Below, one piece after another: positions 36,479-45,540 of a stretch of 64,000 nt of DNA; positions within the stretch are counted from its first letter, which is position 1, and every line of letters starts with the position of its first letter. The position numbers were made by a program, and so were the translations under genes. The notes beneath the pieces are model-generated. The model did no database searches. It was given only the letters and a program-made list of their open reading frames with translations, and had not been told where the DNA came from. The DNA lies in the NCBI GenBank assembly GCA_963828215.1, contig CAWHFO010000060.1:248001-312000 (forward strand), written 5' to 3'. The DNA comes from CAVTJL01 sp963828215 (lineage in GTDB: Bacteria > Pseudomonadota > Alphaproteobacteria > Geminicoccales > Geminicoccaceae).

Positions 36479-37453
36479 TCACCGTTCCTTGATGTAGGGC
36501 CGGCCGATGGCCTTCGGCGCAACCGAGCGCCCGACGAAGCCGGCGAGCAGCAGGATGGTCAGGAGATAGGGCAGCGCCTGGATTGCCTGCGTCGGCACCT
36601 GGCCGACCAGCGGCAGGGTCACGCCCTGGAGGCGGGCCTGGCTGGCGTCGGCCAGCGCGAAGAGCAGACAGGCCAGCATGGCCGGCACCGGCCGCCACTT
36701 GCCGAAGATCAGGGCCGCCAGGGCGAGATAGCCCTTGCCGGCGGTCATGTCGCGGATGAAGCCGGCGTTCTGGCCGATGGACAGATAGGCGCCGGCGATG
36801 CCGCAGAGCAGGCCCGTGACCATGAGGGCCCGGTAGCGCAGGCCCTCGACGGCGATGCCGGCGGTGTCGACCGCGGCGGGGTTCTCGCCGACGGCGCGGA
36901 GCCGGAGCCCGAACCGGGTGCGGTAGAGGACCCAGGCGACCAGCGGCACGATCAGCACGGCCAGGTAGACGATGATGTTGTGGCCGCTGATCGCATCGTA
37001 ATAGAGCGTGCCGACGATCGGGACGGAGCGCAGCGCCTCCGCGCCGGGCAAGGTGATGGGCGCGAAGCGGGCGCCAGCGCCGGTCACCGGCACGCGGCCG
37101 CCCTGGTCGAACCAGGCCTCGGCCAGGGTCGGCCCGAGGCCGGCCACAGCGATGTTGATGGCCATGCCCGAGACGACCTGGTCGCCCCGATGGGTGATGA
37201 CGGCGAAGCCGTGGACCATGGCCAACCCCCAGGAGAAGGCCATGGCGGCTCCGAGGCCGATCCAGGCGGAGCCGGTGGTCTGGGCGGCGGCCGCAGCGGC
37301 GAAGGCGGCACCCAGCATCTTGCCCTCGAGTCCGATGTCGACGACCCCGCTCCGCTCGGAGAAGAGGCCGGCCAGGGCCGCCAGGACGAGCGGGGTGGCG
37401 AGCCGGATCGTGCTGTCGAGGAGGAGGACCGCCTGGAGGTAGAGGTCGGCCAT
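36479..37453 (-). CDS. BMP-type (nucleoside) ABC transporter permease 2
   Basis: A 324-residue inner-membrane permease of the BPD_transp_2 family with about nine helices. GLFSERSGVVDIGLEGKMLGAAF and RTRFGLRLRAVGENPAAVDTAGI are hallmark segments of permeases paired with basic-membrane-protein receptors. It overlaps the preceding permease by one base (TGATG). It is followed by cdd and deoC, which supports nucleoside import. Confidence 0.88.
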   Translation of the reverse strand: MADLYLQAVLLLDSTIRLATPLVLAALAGLFSERSGVVDIGLEGKMLGAAFAAAAAAQTTGSAWIGLGAAMAFSWGLAMVHGFAVITHRGDQVVSGMAINIAVAGLGPTLAEAWFDQGGRVPVTGAGARFAPITLPGAEALRSVPIVGTLYYDAISGHNIIVYLAVLIVPLVAWVLYRTRFGLRLRAVGENPAAVDTAGIAVEGLRYRALMVTGLLCGIAGAYLSIGQNAGFIRDMTAGKGYLALAALIFGKWRPVPAMLACLLFALADASQARLQGVTLPLVGQVPTQAIQALPYLLTILLLAGFVGRSVAPKAIGRPYIKER

Positions 37454-38556
37454 CAGGCGAGCTGCGGCCGGGCGGGGGCAAAGAGGCTCTCGAGCCACGG
37501 GCGGAAGAGGTGCTCGAGCGCGCCGGCGAAGAGGATCACCAAGCCCTCGATGACCACGACCATGTCGCGGCTGACGCGCGGCATGTCGAAGGCGATCTCC
37601 GAGCCACCCTGGTAGAGGGCCCCGAACAGGAGCGCCGCGAGGACGATCCCGAGCGGGTGGTTGCGGCCCATGAGCGCCACGGCGATGCCGACGAAGCCGT
37701 AGCCGCTGGTGAAGTTGAGGAGCAGGCGATGCTCCGAGCCCAAGAGCTCGTTAAGGCTCATCAGGCCGGCCAGAGCGCCCGAGAGGGTCATCGCGAGGAT
37801 CGTGATCCAGGCTGGCGAGATGCCGCCATAGACGGCCGCGGGCTCGCTCTGGCCCACGACCCGGAGCTGGTAGCCCAGCCGCGTCTTCCAGACGAAGAGC
37901 CAGACCAGCACGCAGCAGGCGAGCGCGATGAGGATGGAGAGGTTGGCGGGTGCCGCGCCCAGGTCGATGCCGAGCGGCCGGAGCAGGTCGGCCAGCTGGG
38001 GCAGCCAGACCGATTGGGGAAAGCCGACGCTCTCCGGCGAGGACTGGCCGGGCTTGATCAGGATGTTGACGAGAAGATAGGTCATGATCGAGGCGGCGAT
38101 GAAGTTCAGCATGATCGTCGTGATGACGACATGGCTGCCGCGCCTGGCCTGGAGCCAGCCCGGGATGAGGCCCCAGACGCCGCCGAAGAGGGCGGCCCCT
38201 AGCACCGCCAGGGGCAGCGAGATGGGCCCCGGCAGAAAGCCCAGATAGATGCCGACGAGACCGGCGCCGAGCCCGCCCAGATAGGCCTGCCCCTCGCCGC
38301 CGATGTTGAAGAGCCCGGCATGGAAGGCCACGGCCACGGCGAGGCCGGTGAAGATGAAATTCGTCGCGTAGAAGAGCGTGTAGCCGATCGCCTCGCCATA
38401 GCCGAAGGCGCCGTAGATCAGGAGCCTCACGGCCTCGAGCGGGCTCTCGCCGAGCAGGATCACGACGAGACCGGAGACGAGGAAGGCCAGAGCGAGGTTG
38501 AGGAGCGGGATCACCCCGAAATCGACCCAGGCGGGGAGCCGGGAGCTCCGGGCCAT
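37453..38556 (-). CDS. BMP-type (nucleoside) ABC transporter permease 1
   Basis: A 367-residue permease with about ten helices; FATNFIFTGLAVAVAFHAGLFNIGGEGQ-like sequence near residue 65 and LGYQLRVVGQSEPAAVYGGI are typical of the first permease of purine or general nucleoside BMP systems. It overlaps the ATPase stop by one base (TGATG), a translational coupling. Start ATG at 38556 (MARSSRLPAW). Confidence 0.88.
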   Translation of the reverse strand: MARSSRLPAWVDFGVIPLLNLALAFLVSGLVVILLGESPLEAVRLLIYGAFGYGEAIGYTLFYATNFIFTGLAVAVAFHAGLFNIGGEGQAYLGGLGAGLVGIYLGFLPGPISLPLAVLGAALFGGVWGLIPGWLQARRGSHVVITTIMLNFIAASIMTYLLVNILIKPGQSSPESVGFPQSVWLPQLADLLRPLGIDLGAAPANLSILIALACCVLVWLFVWKTRLGYQLRVVGQSEPAAVYGGISPAWITILAMTLSGALAGLMSLNELLGSEHRLLLNFTSGYGFVGIAVALMGRNHPLGIVLAALLFGALYQGGSEIAFDMPRVSRDMVVVIEGLVILFAGALEHLFRPWLESLFAPARPQLA

Positions 38557-40094
38557 CAGGCCGCTTCCTTCGTCACGCCGGCCATCAGGAGCCCTATCTG
38601 CCGCTCGTCCGCGTCCCCTCCGGCGATCTCGCCGGTGATCCGGCCGTCGAACATGACCAGGATGCGGTCGGCGAGGGAAAGGATCTCGTCGAGCTCGACC
38701 GAGACGAGGAGCACGGCCTTGCCGGCGTCGCGCATGGCGACGAGCCGGCGGTGGATGAACTCGATGGCGCCGATGTCGACGCCGCGCGTCGGCTGGCCGA
38801 CCAGAAGAAGATCCGGGTCGTGCTCCATCTCCCGGGCGAGGACGAGCTTCTGCTGGTTGCCGCCGGAGAAGGAGAGCGCCTGGAGCAGCGGCTCGCGCGG
38901 CCGGACGTCGTAGCCGTCGAGCCAGCGGCGGCAGGCGGCGATGATGCTGCCGCGCCTGAGGAAGCCGAGCCGGGTGTAGCTCGCCTGGCCCTCGTAGCCG
39001 AGAATCGCGTTCTCGTAGGCGGGAAAGCCCGGGACCAGGCCCATCAGCAGGCGGTCCTCCGGCACGTGGCCGAGCCCGCGCACGCGGGCGCGGCGGGCAT
39101 CCTCGATCGCCTGGCCGCGCAGCAGGATGCGGCCCCGCGTGGGCCGGCGGATGCCCGCGATCGCCTCGAGCAGCTCGCTCTGACCGTTGCCGGCGACACC
39201 GGCAATGCCGACGATCTCGCCCGCCCGGACCGAGAAGCCGATGCCCCTGACGCGCGGAATGCCCCTGTCGTCGGCGACCTCGAGGTCGGCGACCTCGAGC
39301 ACCGGCTCCTTGGGCCGGCAGGGCGGCTTGTCGACGCGCAGCAGGACCTTGCGGCCGACCATGAGCTCGGCCAGCTCCTCCCTGCTCGTCTCGGCCGTCG
39401 GCCGGTGCGCCACCATCCGGCCCTGCCGCATGACGCTCACCTTGTCGGTGATCGCCATGATCTCGCGGAGCTTGTGGGTGATGAGGAGGATCGTGCGGCC
39501 CTGCGCCTTGAGACCGGCCAGGATCCGGAAGAGATAGTCGGCCTCCTGGGGCGTCAGGACGCCGGTCGGCTCGTCCAGGACGAGGACATGGGCGCCACGG
39601 AACAGCGCCTTCAGGATCTCGACGCGCTGCTGCACGCCGACGGGCAGGTCGCCGACCCTGGCGTCGAGGTCGACGGCCAGGCCGTAGTCGCGCTCGAGCG
39701 CCTCGATCTCGCGCCGGGCGCGGGCCACGCCCGCCTTCAGCGTCATGCCGCCCTCGGCGCCGAGCAGCAGGTTCTCGATCACCGTGAACGGCTCGATGAG
39801 CATGAAGTGCTGGTGCACCATGCCGATGCCGGCGCGGATCGCGTCCTCCGGCCGGCCGATCCGCCGGGGCTCGCCGTCGATCAGGATGGTGCCCTCGTCG
39901 GCCTGATAGTAGCCGTAGAGGATGTTCATCAGCGTCGACTTGCCGGCGCCGTTCTCGCCGACGATCCCGTGGATCGTGCCGGCCTCGACGACGAGGTCGA
40001 CGGCCTTGTTGGCCTGGACGGCGCCGAAGCGCTTGCTGATGCCGCGAAGCTCGACGGCCGGCGGCAGCAGGCCGCGCTCGACGGCGGCGCTCAT
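38556..40094 (-). CDS. BMP-type (nucleoside) ABC transporter ATPase with two ATP-binding halves
   Basis: A 512-residue duplicated ATPase. The first half has Walker A GENGAGKST (~residue 48) and VGVQQRVEILKALFRGAHVLVLDEPTGVLTP; the second half has a degenerate Walker A (GVAGNGQSE) but a clear signature LSFSGGNQQKLVLAREM. This asymmetry is normal in ribose/nucleoside-type importers. The gene follows the binding-protein gene by 27 bases and couples with the permeases. The substrate is likely nucleosides from context; ribose is less likely. Confidence 0.88.
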   Translation of the reverse strand: MSAAVERGLLPPAVELRGISKRFGAVQANKAVDLVVEAGTIHGIVGENGAGKSTLMNILYGYYQADEGTILIDGEPRRIGRPEDAIRAGIGMVHQHFMLIEPFTVIENLLLGAEGGMTLKAGVARARREIEALERDYGLAVDLDARVGDLPVGVQQRVEILKALFRGAHVLVLDEPTGVLTPQEADYLFRILAGLKAQGRTILLITHKLREIMAITDKVSVMRQGRMVAHRPTAETSREELAELMVGRKVLLRVDKPPCRPKEPVLEVADLEVADDRGIPRVRGIGFSVRAGEIVGIAGVAGNGQSELLEAIAGIRRPTRGRILLRGQAIEDARRARVRGLGHVPEDRLLMGLVPGFPAYENAILGYEGQASYTRLGFLRRGSIIAACRRWLDGYDVRPREPLLQALSFSGGNQQKLVLAREMEHDPDLLLVGQPTRGVDIGAIEFIHRRLVAMRDAGKAVLLVSVELDEILSLADRILVMFDGRITGEIAGGDADERQIGLLMAGVTKEAA

Positions 40095-40121
40095 GCGTCA
40101 GGCGGGCACCGGGCCGCCTCG

Positions 40122-41108
40122 CTACTTCTGGGTGGAGTCGTAGTCCTTCACCTGAAGCTTGCCGGCGATGATCTCGGCCTTCGCCGCGTTCATCTTGTCC
40201 TGCATGGCCGTGGTCAGCAGGTCCTTGTTGCACTTGTCGACCGCGAAGTCGACGCCATCGTCGGCCAAGCCCAGGCTCAGTTGACCGGCCTTCCAGTCGC
40301 CGTCGTCACCGGCCTTGAACGACTTGTAGACTGCGACATCGACGCGTTTCATCATCGAGGTCAGGACGTGGCCCGGAAAGAGACAGTTCTGGTCGCTGTC
40401 GACCCCGATGCCGAGCTTGCCCTTGTCGGCGGCGGCCTGCAGCACGCCACGGCCGGTCCCACCGGCGGCGTGGTAGACGACGTCGGCGCCGCGGTCGAAC
40501 TGGCTCACGGCGAGCTCGTAGCCCTTGGCCGGATCGTTCCAGGCGGCCGGCGTGTCGCCGGTGTAGTTGACCAGCACCTCGGCCTTCGGGTCGACGTATT
40601 TGACGCCCTGCTCGTAGCCGACCTGGAAATTGCGGATCAGCGGGATGTCCATCCCGCCGACGAAGCCGACCTTGCCCGTCTTGCTGGCCATGGCCGCCGC
40701 CATGCCCACCAGGAACGAGCCCTCGTGCTCCTTGAAGACGACGGACTGCACGTTCGGCTTGTCGACCACCGAGTCGATGATGGTGAAGTCGGTCTTGGGA
40801 TACTCCGTGGCCAGCTTCTCGAGCGGGGTGGCGAAGGCGAAGCCCACGGCGACGACGACATTGGCGCCGCGGCGCGCCATGCGGCTCAGCGCCTGGTCGC
40901 GCTGGCTCTCGTTGGTGACCTCGAACTCGAGATAGCCGATGCCGGACTCTTTCTTGAACCTCTCGGCGCCGTGATAGGCGGCCTCGTTGAAGCTGCCGTC
41001 GAACTTGCCGCCCATGTCGAAGATGATGGCGGGCTGGAACTCTGCAGCGGCGGCCGCGCCGGCCGCCAGCAGGCCCGCCAGCAGGGCGGCGCCGAGGGTT
41101 CGTTTCAT
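40122..41108 (-). CDS. BMP-family substrate-binding protein
   Basis: A 328-residue periplasmic receptor with signal peptide MKRTLGAALLAGLLAAGAAAAA. GGKFDGSFNEAAYHGAERF, VGMAAAMASKTGKVGFVGGMDIPLIRNF and GVDSDQNCLFPGHVLTSMMKR are characteristic of the basic membrane protein family that binds nucleosides or purines. There is no lipobox Cys, so it is soluble rather than a lipoprotein. It is first in the operon; a 79-base gap separates it from the LysR gene reading the same way. Confidence 0.9.
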   Translation of the reverse strand: MKRTLGAALLAGLLAAGAAAAAEFQPAIIFDMGGKFDGSFNEAAYHGAERFKKESGIGYLEFEVTNESQRDQALSRMARRGANVVVAVGFAFATPLEKLATEYPKTDFTIIDSVVDKPNVQSVVFKEHEGSFLVGMAAAMASKTGKVGFVGGMDIPLIRNFQVGYEQGVKYVDPKAEVLVNYTGDTPAAWNDPAKGYELAVSQFDRGADVVYHAAGGTGRGVLQAAADKGKLGIGVDSDQNCLFPGHVLTSMMKRVDVAVYKSFKAGDDGDWKAGQLSLGLADDGVDFAVDKCNKDLLTTAMQDKMNAAKAEIIAGKLQVKDYDSTQK

Positions 41109-41187
41109 GTCCGGGGCCCCATAGCCGGTTGCGCTCGGGCCAGCCTAGGCGGCCGCCTCACAAATGCAACGGGCTTCGCGCAGCCGG

Positions 41188-42114
41188 TCAGCCGCCCGTG
41201 ATGACCGCCCGCGAGGCCGTGGCCTGGGTCTCGAGCCAGGCCAGGAACGCCCGCACCCGCGGGCTGCGCTCCCGGCCCTCCAGGGTCACGGCGTAGTAGG
41301 CGTAGTCGGCCGGCCGCGACACCGGCAGCGGACGCACGAGCCGGCCCGCGGCCAGGTCGTCGGCCACCAGCGCGCTGCGGCCGAGGGCGATGCCCATGCC
41401 CCGCACCGCGGCCTCCATCATCATGACCGAGTCGCTGAAGCCCGGGCCTCGCTCCGGGTCCATGTCGGCCAGCCCGGCGTCCCGCAGCCACTGCCGCCAG
41501 TGCAAGGACGGCTCCTCGCCCGAGAGCTGGCGGTCGTGCAGGAGTGTGTGGTGGCGGAGGTCGGCGAGCCGGCGGAGCGGCTTCGGGCCGTTCAGGAGGC
41601 TCGGCGCGCAGACCGGGAAGACGTCCTCGGTGAGGACCAGGGTCGTCGCCAACCCCGGATAGATGCCCTTGCCGTAGCGCAGCCCGACATCGACGTCCTC
41701 GCGCGTGAAGTCGGCATTGCGGAGCTCGGCGATGACCGTCACGTCGATGTCGGGATAGGCCTCGACGAAGCTGCCGAGCCGCGGAACCAGCCAGCGCGTC
41801 CCGAAGGAGGGGATGATGGTCACGGCGAGGCGGCCCGACAGGCCGCCGCCGCGCATGTCCTCCACGGCCCGCGCCAGATGCGCGAAGCCCCGCCGCAGCT
41901 CCGGCATGCAGGCCCGGGCCGCCTCCGTGAGCTCCAGGCCCCGCGTCAGCCGGCGGAAAAGGGTGATGCCGAGAACGGCCTCGAGCTGCCTGACCTGCTG
42001 GCTGATCGCCGCCGGGGTCACCGCCAGCTCGTCGGCCGCCTTGACGAAGCTGGCGTGGCGGGCCGCCGCCTCGAAGGCGCGAAGAGCGGTCAGCGGAGGC
42101 AGGCGCTCGGGCAT
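41188..42114 (-). CDS. LysR-family regulator, GcvA-like
   Basis: A 308-residue LysR transcription factor. The opening LPPLTALRAFEAAARHASFVKAADELAVTPAAISQQ is a GcvA-type winged helix-turn-helix, and the effector domain (PSFGTRWLVPRL ... DVGLRYGKGIYPGL) also matches that group. It diverges from a DUF1127 gene across about 110 bases containing a strong palindrome. No gcv genes are near, so its effector and targets are unknown; it may control the neighbour, itself or the nucleoside operon downstream. Confidence 0.88.
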   Translation of the reverse strand: MPERLPPLTALRAFEAAARHASFVKAADELAVTPAAISQQVRQLEAVLGITLFRRLTRGLELTEAARACMPELRRGFAHLARAVEDMRGGGLSGRLAVTIIPSFGTRWLVPRLGSFVEAYPDIDVTVIAELRNADFTREDVDVGLRYGKGIYPGLATTLVLTEDVFPVCAPSLLNGPKPLRRLADLRHHTLLHDRQLSGEEPSLHWRQWLRDAGLADMDPERGPGFSDSVMMMEAAVRGMGIALGRSALVADDLAAGRLVRPLPVSRPADYAYYAVTLEGRERSPRVRAFLAWLETQATASRAVITGG

Positions 42115-42126
42115 CTCGAGGCTAAG

Positions 42127-42148
42127 CTGGCCTTATCCATAGGGCCAG
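42127..42148. promoter_or_regulatory. 22-bp imperfect palindrome, candidate LysR operator
   Basis: Arms CTGGCC and GGCCAG are perfectly inverted around an AT-richer core TTATCCATAG that is itself nearly symmetric. It lies 12 bases upstream of the LysR start and about 75 bases before the divergent DUF1127 gene, the position expected for an autoregulatory LysR site. Followed by AT-rich sequence (42150-42180) likely to contain promoters. Confidence 0.5.
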
Positions 42149-42223
42149 ATCTTATCGTTTGTTCGCTAGCTTTTCTATCCCTACCTGATGACTGCGCGAT
42201 CTTCAGCGCGGACGGAGGGTGAG

Positions 42224-42448
42224 ATGACACGCAGCGACGCACTGTTCTTTCCGAGGGCCCGGGTGGAGAGCTCGCGCCCGAGCGTCGGCAGCCGGCTGTC
42301 GCGGATCGTCGGGCTGCTGGATGTCTGGCTGGAGCGGCGCCGGCAGCGCCACGCCCTCCTCGAGCTCAACGATGCGCTCCTGAAGGATATCGGCGTGTCG
42401 CGCTACGAGGCCCATCGCGAGGCGAGCAAGCCCTTCTGGCGTGACTGA
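42224..42448 (+). CDS. DUF1127 small protein
   Basis: A 74-residue protein ending in the DUF1127 motif: RRRQRHALLELNDALLKDIGVSRYEAHREASKPFW. In alphaproteobacteria such small Arg-rich proteins are stress or carbon/phosphate regulators, and at least one binds RNA. The ATG at 42224 has GGAGGG at 42214-42219; the longer frame from 42188 has none. It is divergent from the GcvA-like regulator and converges on the Sua5 gene 22 bases away. Confidence 0.85.
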   Translation: MTRSDALFFPRARVESSRPSVGSRLSRIVGLLDVWLERRRQRHALLELNDALLKDIGVSRYEAHREASKPFWRD

Positions 42449-42470
42449 GCCCGCCCCGCGGCAGCAGCGG

Positions 42471-43427
42471 TCAGCCACGCGGTGCCGCGGCCCGGCGGAG
42501 GCGATCGAGAATCGCCTCGCCGAGCCCGGTCGCCGGTATGGGCATGACCGCGATGCGCGAGGAGCCGGACAGGTCGAGCCGGCGCAGCATCTCGAAGAGA
42601 TTGCGGGCGGCCTCCTCGAGATCGCCTGTCGGGCTGAGATTGAGGGCGGCGCGCGCGCCGGCCGGGACGGCCGCGCCGAACGCGAGCAGAGCCTCGTCGG
42701 CCGACACCTCGATGGCATCGAGGCGGACGGGCAGGCGTGGCGCGTAGTGGCTGAGGAGCTGGCCCGGCGCTCTGGGCGCTGCTGCGTCGGCCGTCGCCAT
42801 CAGCGGCCCGGCAATGGCCTCGATGGCCGTGCGCGCGAGGCCGCCAGGGCGGAGCAGCCGGGCTGGGCCCGCCTCGGAGAGGTCGACGACGGTGCTCTCG
42901 AGCCCGACCGGGCAGGCGCCCCCGTCGAGCACCAGATCCACGGCGTCGCCGAGATCGTCGGCGACGTGCCGGGCCGTGGTCGGGCTGACGCGTCCGGAGG
43001 GATTGGCGCTCGGCGCCGCGATGGGCAGCCGCGCCTCGGCGAGCAACGCCCGGGCAACCGGGTGCGACGGCACGCGCAGGGCGAGCGTCGTCAGCCCGGC
43101 CGTGGCGAGAGGCGAGATCCGGCTGTCGCCCCGGCGCTCGAGGACGAGGGTCAGCGGCCCCGGCCAGAAATGGTGGGCCAGGCGCTCGGCGCGCTCGTCG
43201 AGATTAGCCAAGGCCCTTGCCGCCTCGAGGCTCGCGACATGCACGATGAGCGGATTGCGGGCCGGGCGGCCCTTGGCCCGATAGATCGAGCCGACCGCGG
43301 CATCGCTCGTGGCGTCGCCGCCGAGGCCATAGACCGTCTCGGTCGGAAAGGCGACGAGCCGGCCGTCACGCACCAGCGCCGCCGCCCGCCCCACGGCCTC
43401 GGGGGTCGGCGCCAGCGGCTGCGGCAT
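42471..43427 (-). CDS. sua5: L-threonylcarbamoyladenylate synthase (Sua5 type)
   Basis: Makes threonylcarbamoyl-AMP from Thr, bicarbonate and ATP for the t6A37 modification of ANN-decoding tRNAs. It is 318 residues, so it is the long Sua5 form with a C-terminal domain (QLLSHYAPRLPVRL linker at ~205) rather than short TsaC. The catalytic core FPTETVYGLGGDAT, IYRAKGRPARNPLIVHV and PSANPSGRVSPT is intact. The start at 43427 is 4 bases after the bioY stop, so the two are probably co-transcribed. Confidence 0.93.
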   Translation of the reverse strand: MPQPLAPTPEAVGRAAALVRDGRLVAFPTETVYGLGGDATSDAAVGSIYRAKGRPARNPLIVHVASLEAARALANLDERAERLAHHFWPGPLTLVLERRGDSRISPLATAGLTTLALRVPSHPVARALLAEARLPIAAPSANPSGRVSPTTARHVADDLGDAVDLVLDGGACPVGLESTVVDLSEAGPARLLRPGGLARTAIEAIAGPLMATADAAAPRAPGQLLSHYAPRLPVRLDAIEVSADEALLAFGAAVPAGARAALNLSPTGDLEEAARNLFEMLRRLDLSGSSRIAVMPIPATGLGEAILDRLRRAAAPRG

Positions 43428-43431
43428 GGGG

Positions 43432-44034
43432 TCAGCCCCTGGCGTCGAGCCGCCGCCTGAGGGCGTCCCGGCCGACCTCGGTGAGGGCGGTGACGAGCAG
43501 GAGCTTGAAGGCATCGCCGAGCAGGAAGGGCTTGACGCCGAGGGCAATGGCCTTGGCCGGGCCGATGAGCGTGGCCAGCCAACCGGCGCCGAGGAGGTAG
43601 ACCGCCGCCGTCGCGAGCGCGATGCCGAGCGCGGTCCTGACCATACCGCGAGCGCGAAAGACCGGCAGGCCGGTGATCCCCGCCGCCACGACGAAGCCCG
43701 CCAGATAGCCCCCGGTGGGGCCCGCCATATAGGCGAGTCCCAATCCGAGCTGGGGCGTGCCCGAGAAGACCGGCAGACCGACGGCGCCCTGGGCCAGATA
43801 GAAAAGGACCGTGCTCACCGCGAGCCGCCAGCCATAGGCGATGCCCAGAACGAACACGGCCGCCGTCTGCAGCGTCATCGGCACCGGGTAGAACGGCACA
43901 TGGATCTTCGCCGAGAGGGTCAGAAGGAGAGAGCCGGCCACGACGAGGCTGAGGTCGCGCAGGAGACGGGCGCCGCGCGTGCGCACGGGCCAGGCGACGG
44001 TGACGAACGGCGGTGTCGACGGCAGCGAGGCCAT
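43432..44034 (-). CDS. bioY: Biotin transporter BioY
   Basis: The biotin-binding S component of an ECF-type transporter, 200 residues with about six helices. HVPFYPVPMTLQTAAVFVLG and GLAYMAGPTGGYLAGFVVAA are the two BioY signatures. AAGGGGA precedes the ATG at 44034. No bioM/bioN genes are adjacent; BioY can work alone or with a shared energising module. No biotin-regulator box was found upstream, and the space to purD is only 35 bases, so it may share purD transcription. Confidence 0.92.
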   Translation of the reverse strand: MASLPSTPPFVTVAWPVRTRGARLLRDLSLVVAGSLLLTLSAKIHVPFYPVPMTLQTAAVFVLGIAYGWRLAVSTVLFYLAQGAVGLPVFSGTPQLGLGLAYMAGPTGGYLAGFVVAAGITGLPVFRARGMVRTALGIALATAAVYLLGAGWLATLIGPAKAIALGVKPFLLGDAFKLLLVTALTEVGRDALRRRLDARG

Positions 44035-44069
44035 GGCTCCCCTTCCAACCCTGACTGGGCGAGGCGCCA

Positions 44070-45383
44070 TCATAGGTTGCGGCCCTCCACGGCGGCAAGC
44101 CCGCGCTCGGCCGAGCCCAGGGCACGCCAGCCGATGTCGCGGCGGCAGAAGCCGTTCGGCCAGTCGAGCCGATCGACGGCCGCGTAGGCGCGGTCGCGGG
44201 CCCCCTCCAGGCTGGCGCCGAGGCCCGTCACGCTCAGCACCCGGCCGCCATCGGCGAGCCAGCGCCCACCCTCCCGGCGCGTCGCACCATGGAAGAGGAG
44301 AAGGTCGTCATCGCCCTCCAGCCCCTCCAGGCCGCGGATCTCGGTGCCGCGGACGTAGGCGTCGGGATAGCCGCGGCTGGCCATGACGACGGTCAATGCG
44401 TGCCTCGGGTACCAGCGCAGGCTCATATGCGCGAGGGAGCCATCGAGCGCGCCCAGAAGGAGCTGGCCGAGATCGGTCATCAGGCGCGGCAGCACGGCCT
44501 GGCACTCGGGATCGCCGAAGCGGACATTGTACTCGACGAGCCGCGGCCCGGCCTGCGTCAGCATCAGTCCGCAATAGAGAAAGCCGCGGAAGGGCGTCCC
44601 TTCGCTCGCCATGCCCTCCAGCGTCGGCCGGACGATCTCCCGCATGGCGCGGGCCACCATGGCCGCATCGAGGATCGGCGCCGGCGCGTAGGCGCCCATG
44701 CCGCCGGTGTTGGGCCCGAGATCGCCGTCGAAGGCCCGCTTGTGGTCCTGGGCGGTGCCGATCTCGAGGGCGTGCAGGCCGTCGCAGAGCGCGAACAGGC
44801 TCGCCTCCTCGCCCTCCATGAACTCCTCGATCACGACGCTCGCACCGGCCTCGCCGAAGGCGCCGTCGAAGGCCGAATCGACCGCCTGCCTGGCCTCGGC
44901 GACGCTCAGGGCGACGACCACGCCCTTGCCGGCGGCGAGGCCGTCGGCCTTGACGACGATCGGAGCGCCCTGCCGCTCCACATGGCGAAGGGCGGCATCG
45001 CGCTCGGCCTGCCGGAACACGGCGAAGCCGGCGGTCGGAATGCCATGACGCGCGCAGAAGGCCTTGGCGAAGACCTTCGATCCTTCGAGTCGCGCGGCCG
45101 CGGCCGACGGGCCGAAGGCCCGGATGCCGGCCTGCCCGAGCCGGTCGACCAAGCCCAGGACGAGCGGCTGCTCGGGGCCGACGACCACGAGCTCCACGCC
45201 CTCGTCGCGGCAGAAGGCGACCAGCCCCTCGATATCGCCGGCGGCGATGCCGACCAGCCGCGCGTCGCGGGCGATCCCGGCATTGCCGGGCGCGCACAGG
45301 AGCTCGCTCACCAGCGGCGAGGCGGCGAGGGCCCAGCAGAGCGCATGCTCGCGTGCCCCACCGCCGACGACGAGCGTCTTCAT
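44070..45383 (-). CDS. purD: Phosphoribosylamine--glycine ligase
   Basis: The second enzyme of purine synthesis, joining phosphoribosylamine and glycine using ATP. It is 437 residues with the ATP-grasp pattern: MKTLVVGGGAREHALCWALA at the N-terminus, VVVGPEQPLVLGLVDRL, KADGLAAGKGVVVA and the signature RFGDPECQAVLPRL. No break in frame. It diverges from argC; the 157-base gap between them should hold both promoters. Confidence 0.96.
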   Translation of the reverse strand: MKTLVVGGGAREHALCWALAASPLVSELLCAPGNAGIARDARLVGIAAGDIEGLVAFCRDEGVELVVVGPEQPLVLGLVDRLGQAGIRAFGPSAAAARLEGSKVFAKAFCARHGIPTAGFAVFRQAERDAALRHVERQGAPIVVKADGLAAGKGVVVALSVAEARQAVDSAFDGAFGEAGASVVIEEFMEGEEASLFALCDGLHALEIGTAQDHKRAFDGDLGPNTGGMGAYAPAPILDAAMVARAMREIVRPTLEGMASEGTPFRGFLYCGLMLTQAGPRLVEYNVRFGDPECQAVLPRLMTDLGQLLLGALDGSLAHMSLRWYPRHALTVVMASRGYPDAYVRGTEIRGLEGLEGDDDLLLFHGATRREGGRWLADGGRVLSVTGLGASLEGARDRAYAAVDRLDWPNGFCRRDIGWRALGSAERGLAAVEGRNL

Positions 45384-45540
45384 TCGGCATCGCTCCCCGA
45401 CGGAATTCCGAAGGCCGCCGCGCCGTCGAGTGCCACGCTCCGGACCCTCCCATCATGACGTGTCCTAAAGTCGCGCCAGTTGCTATCCTGTCGCCCGTGG
45501 GCACATCAACCACCTTCGCCCTTTCTCCGGAGAGCGCTCG

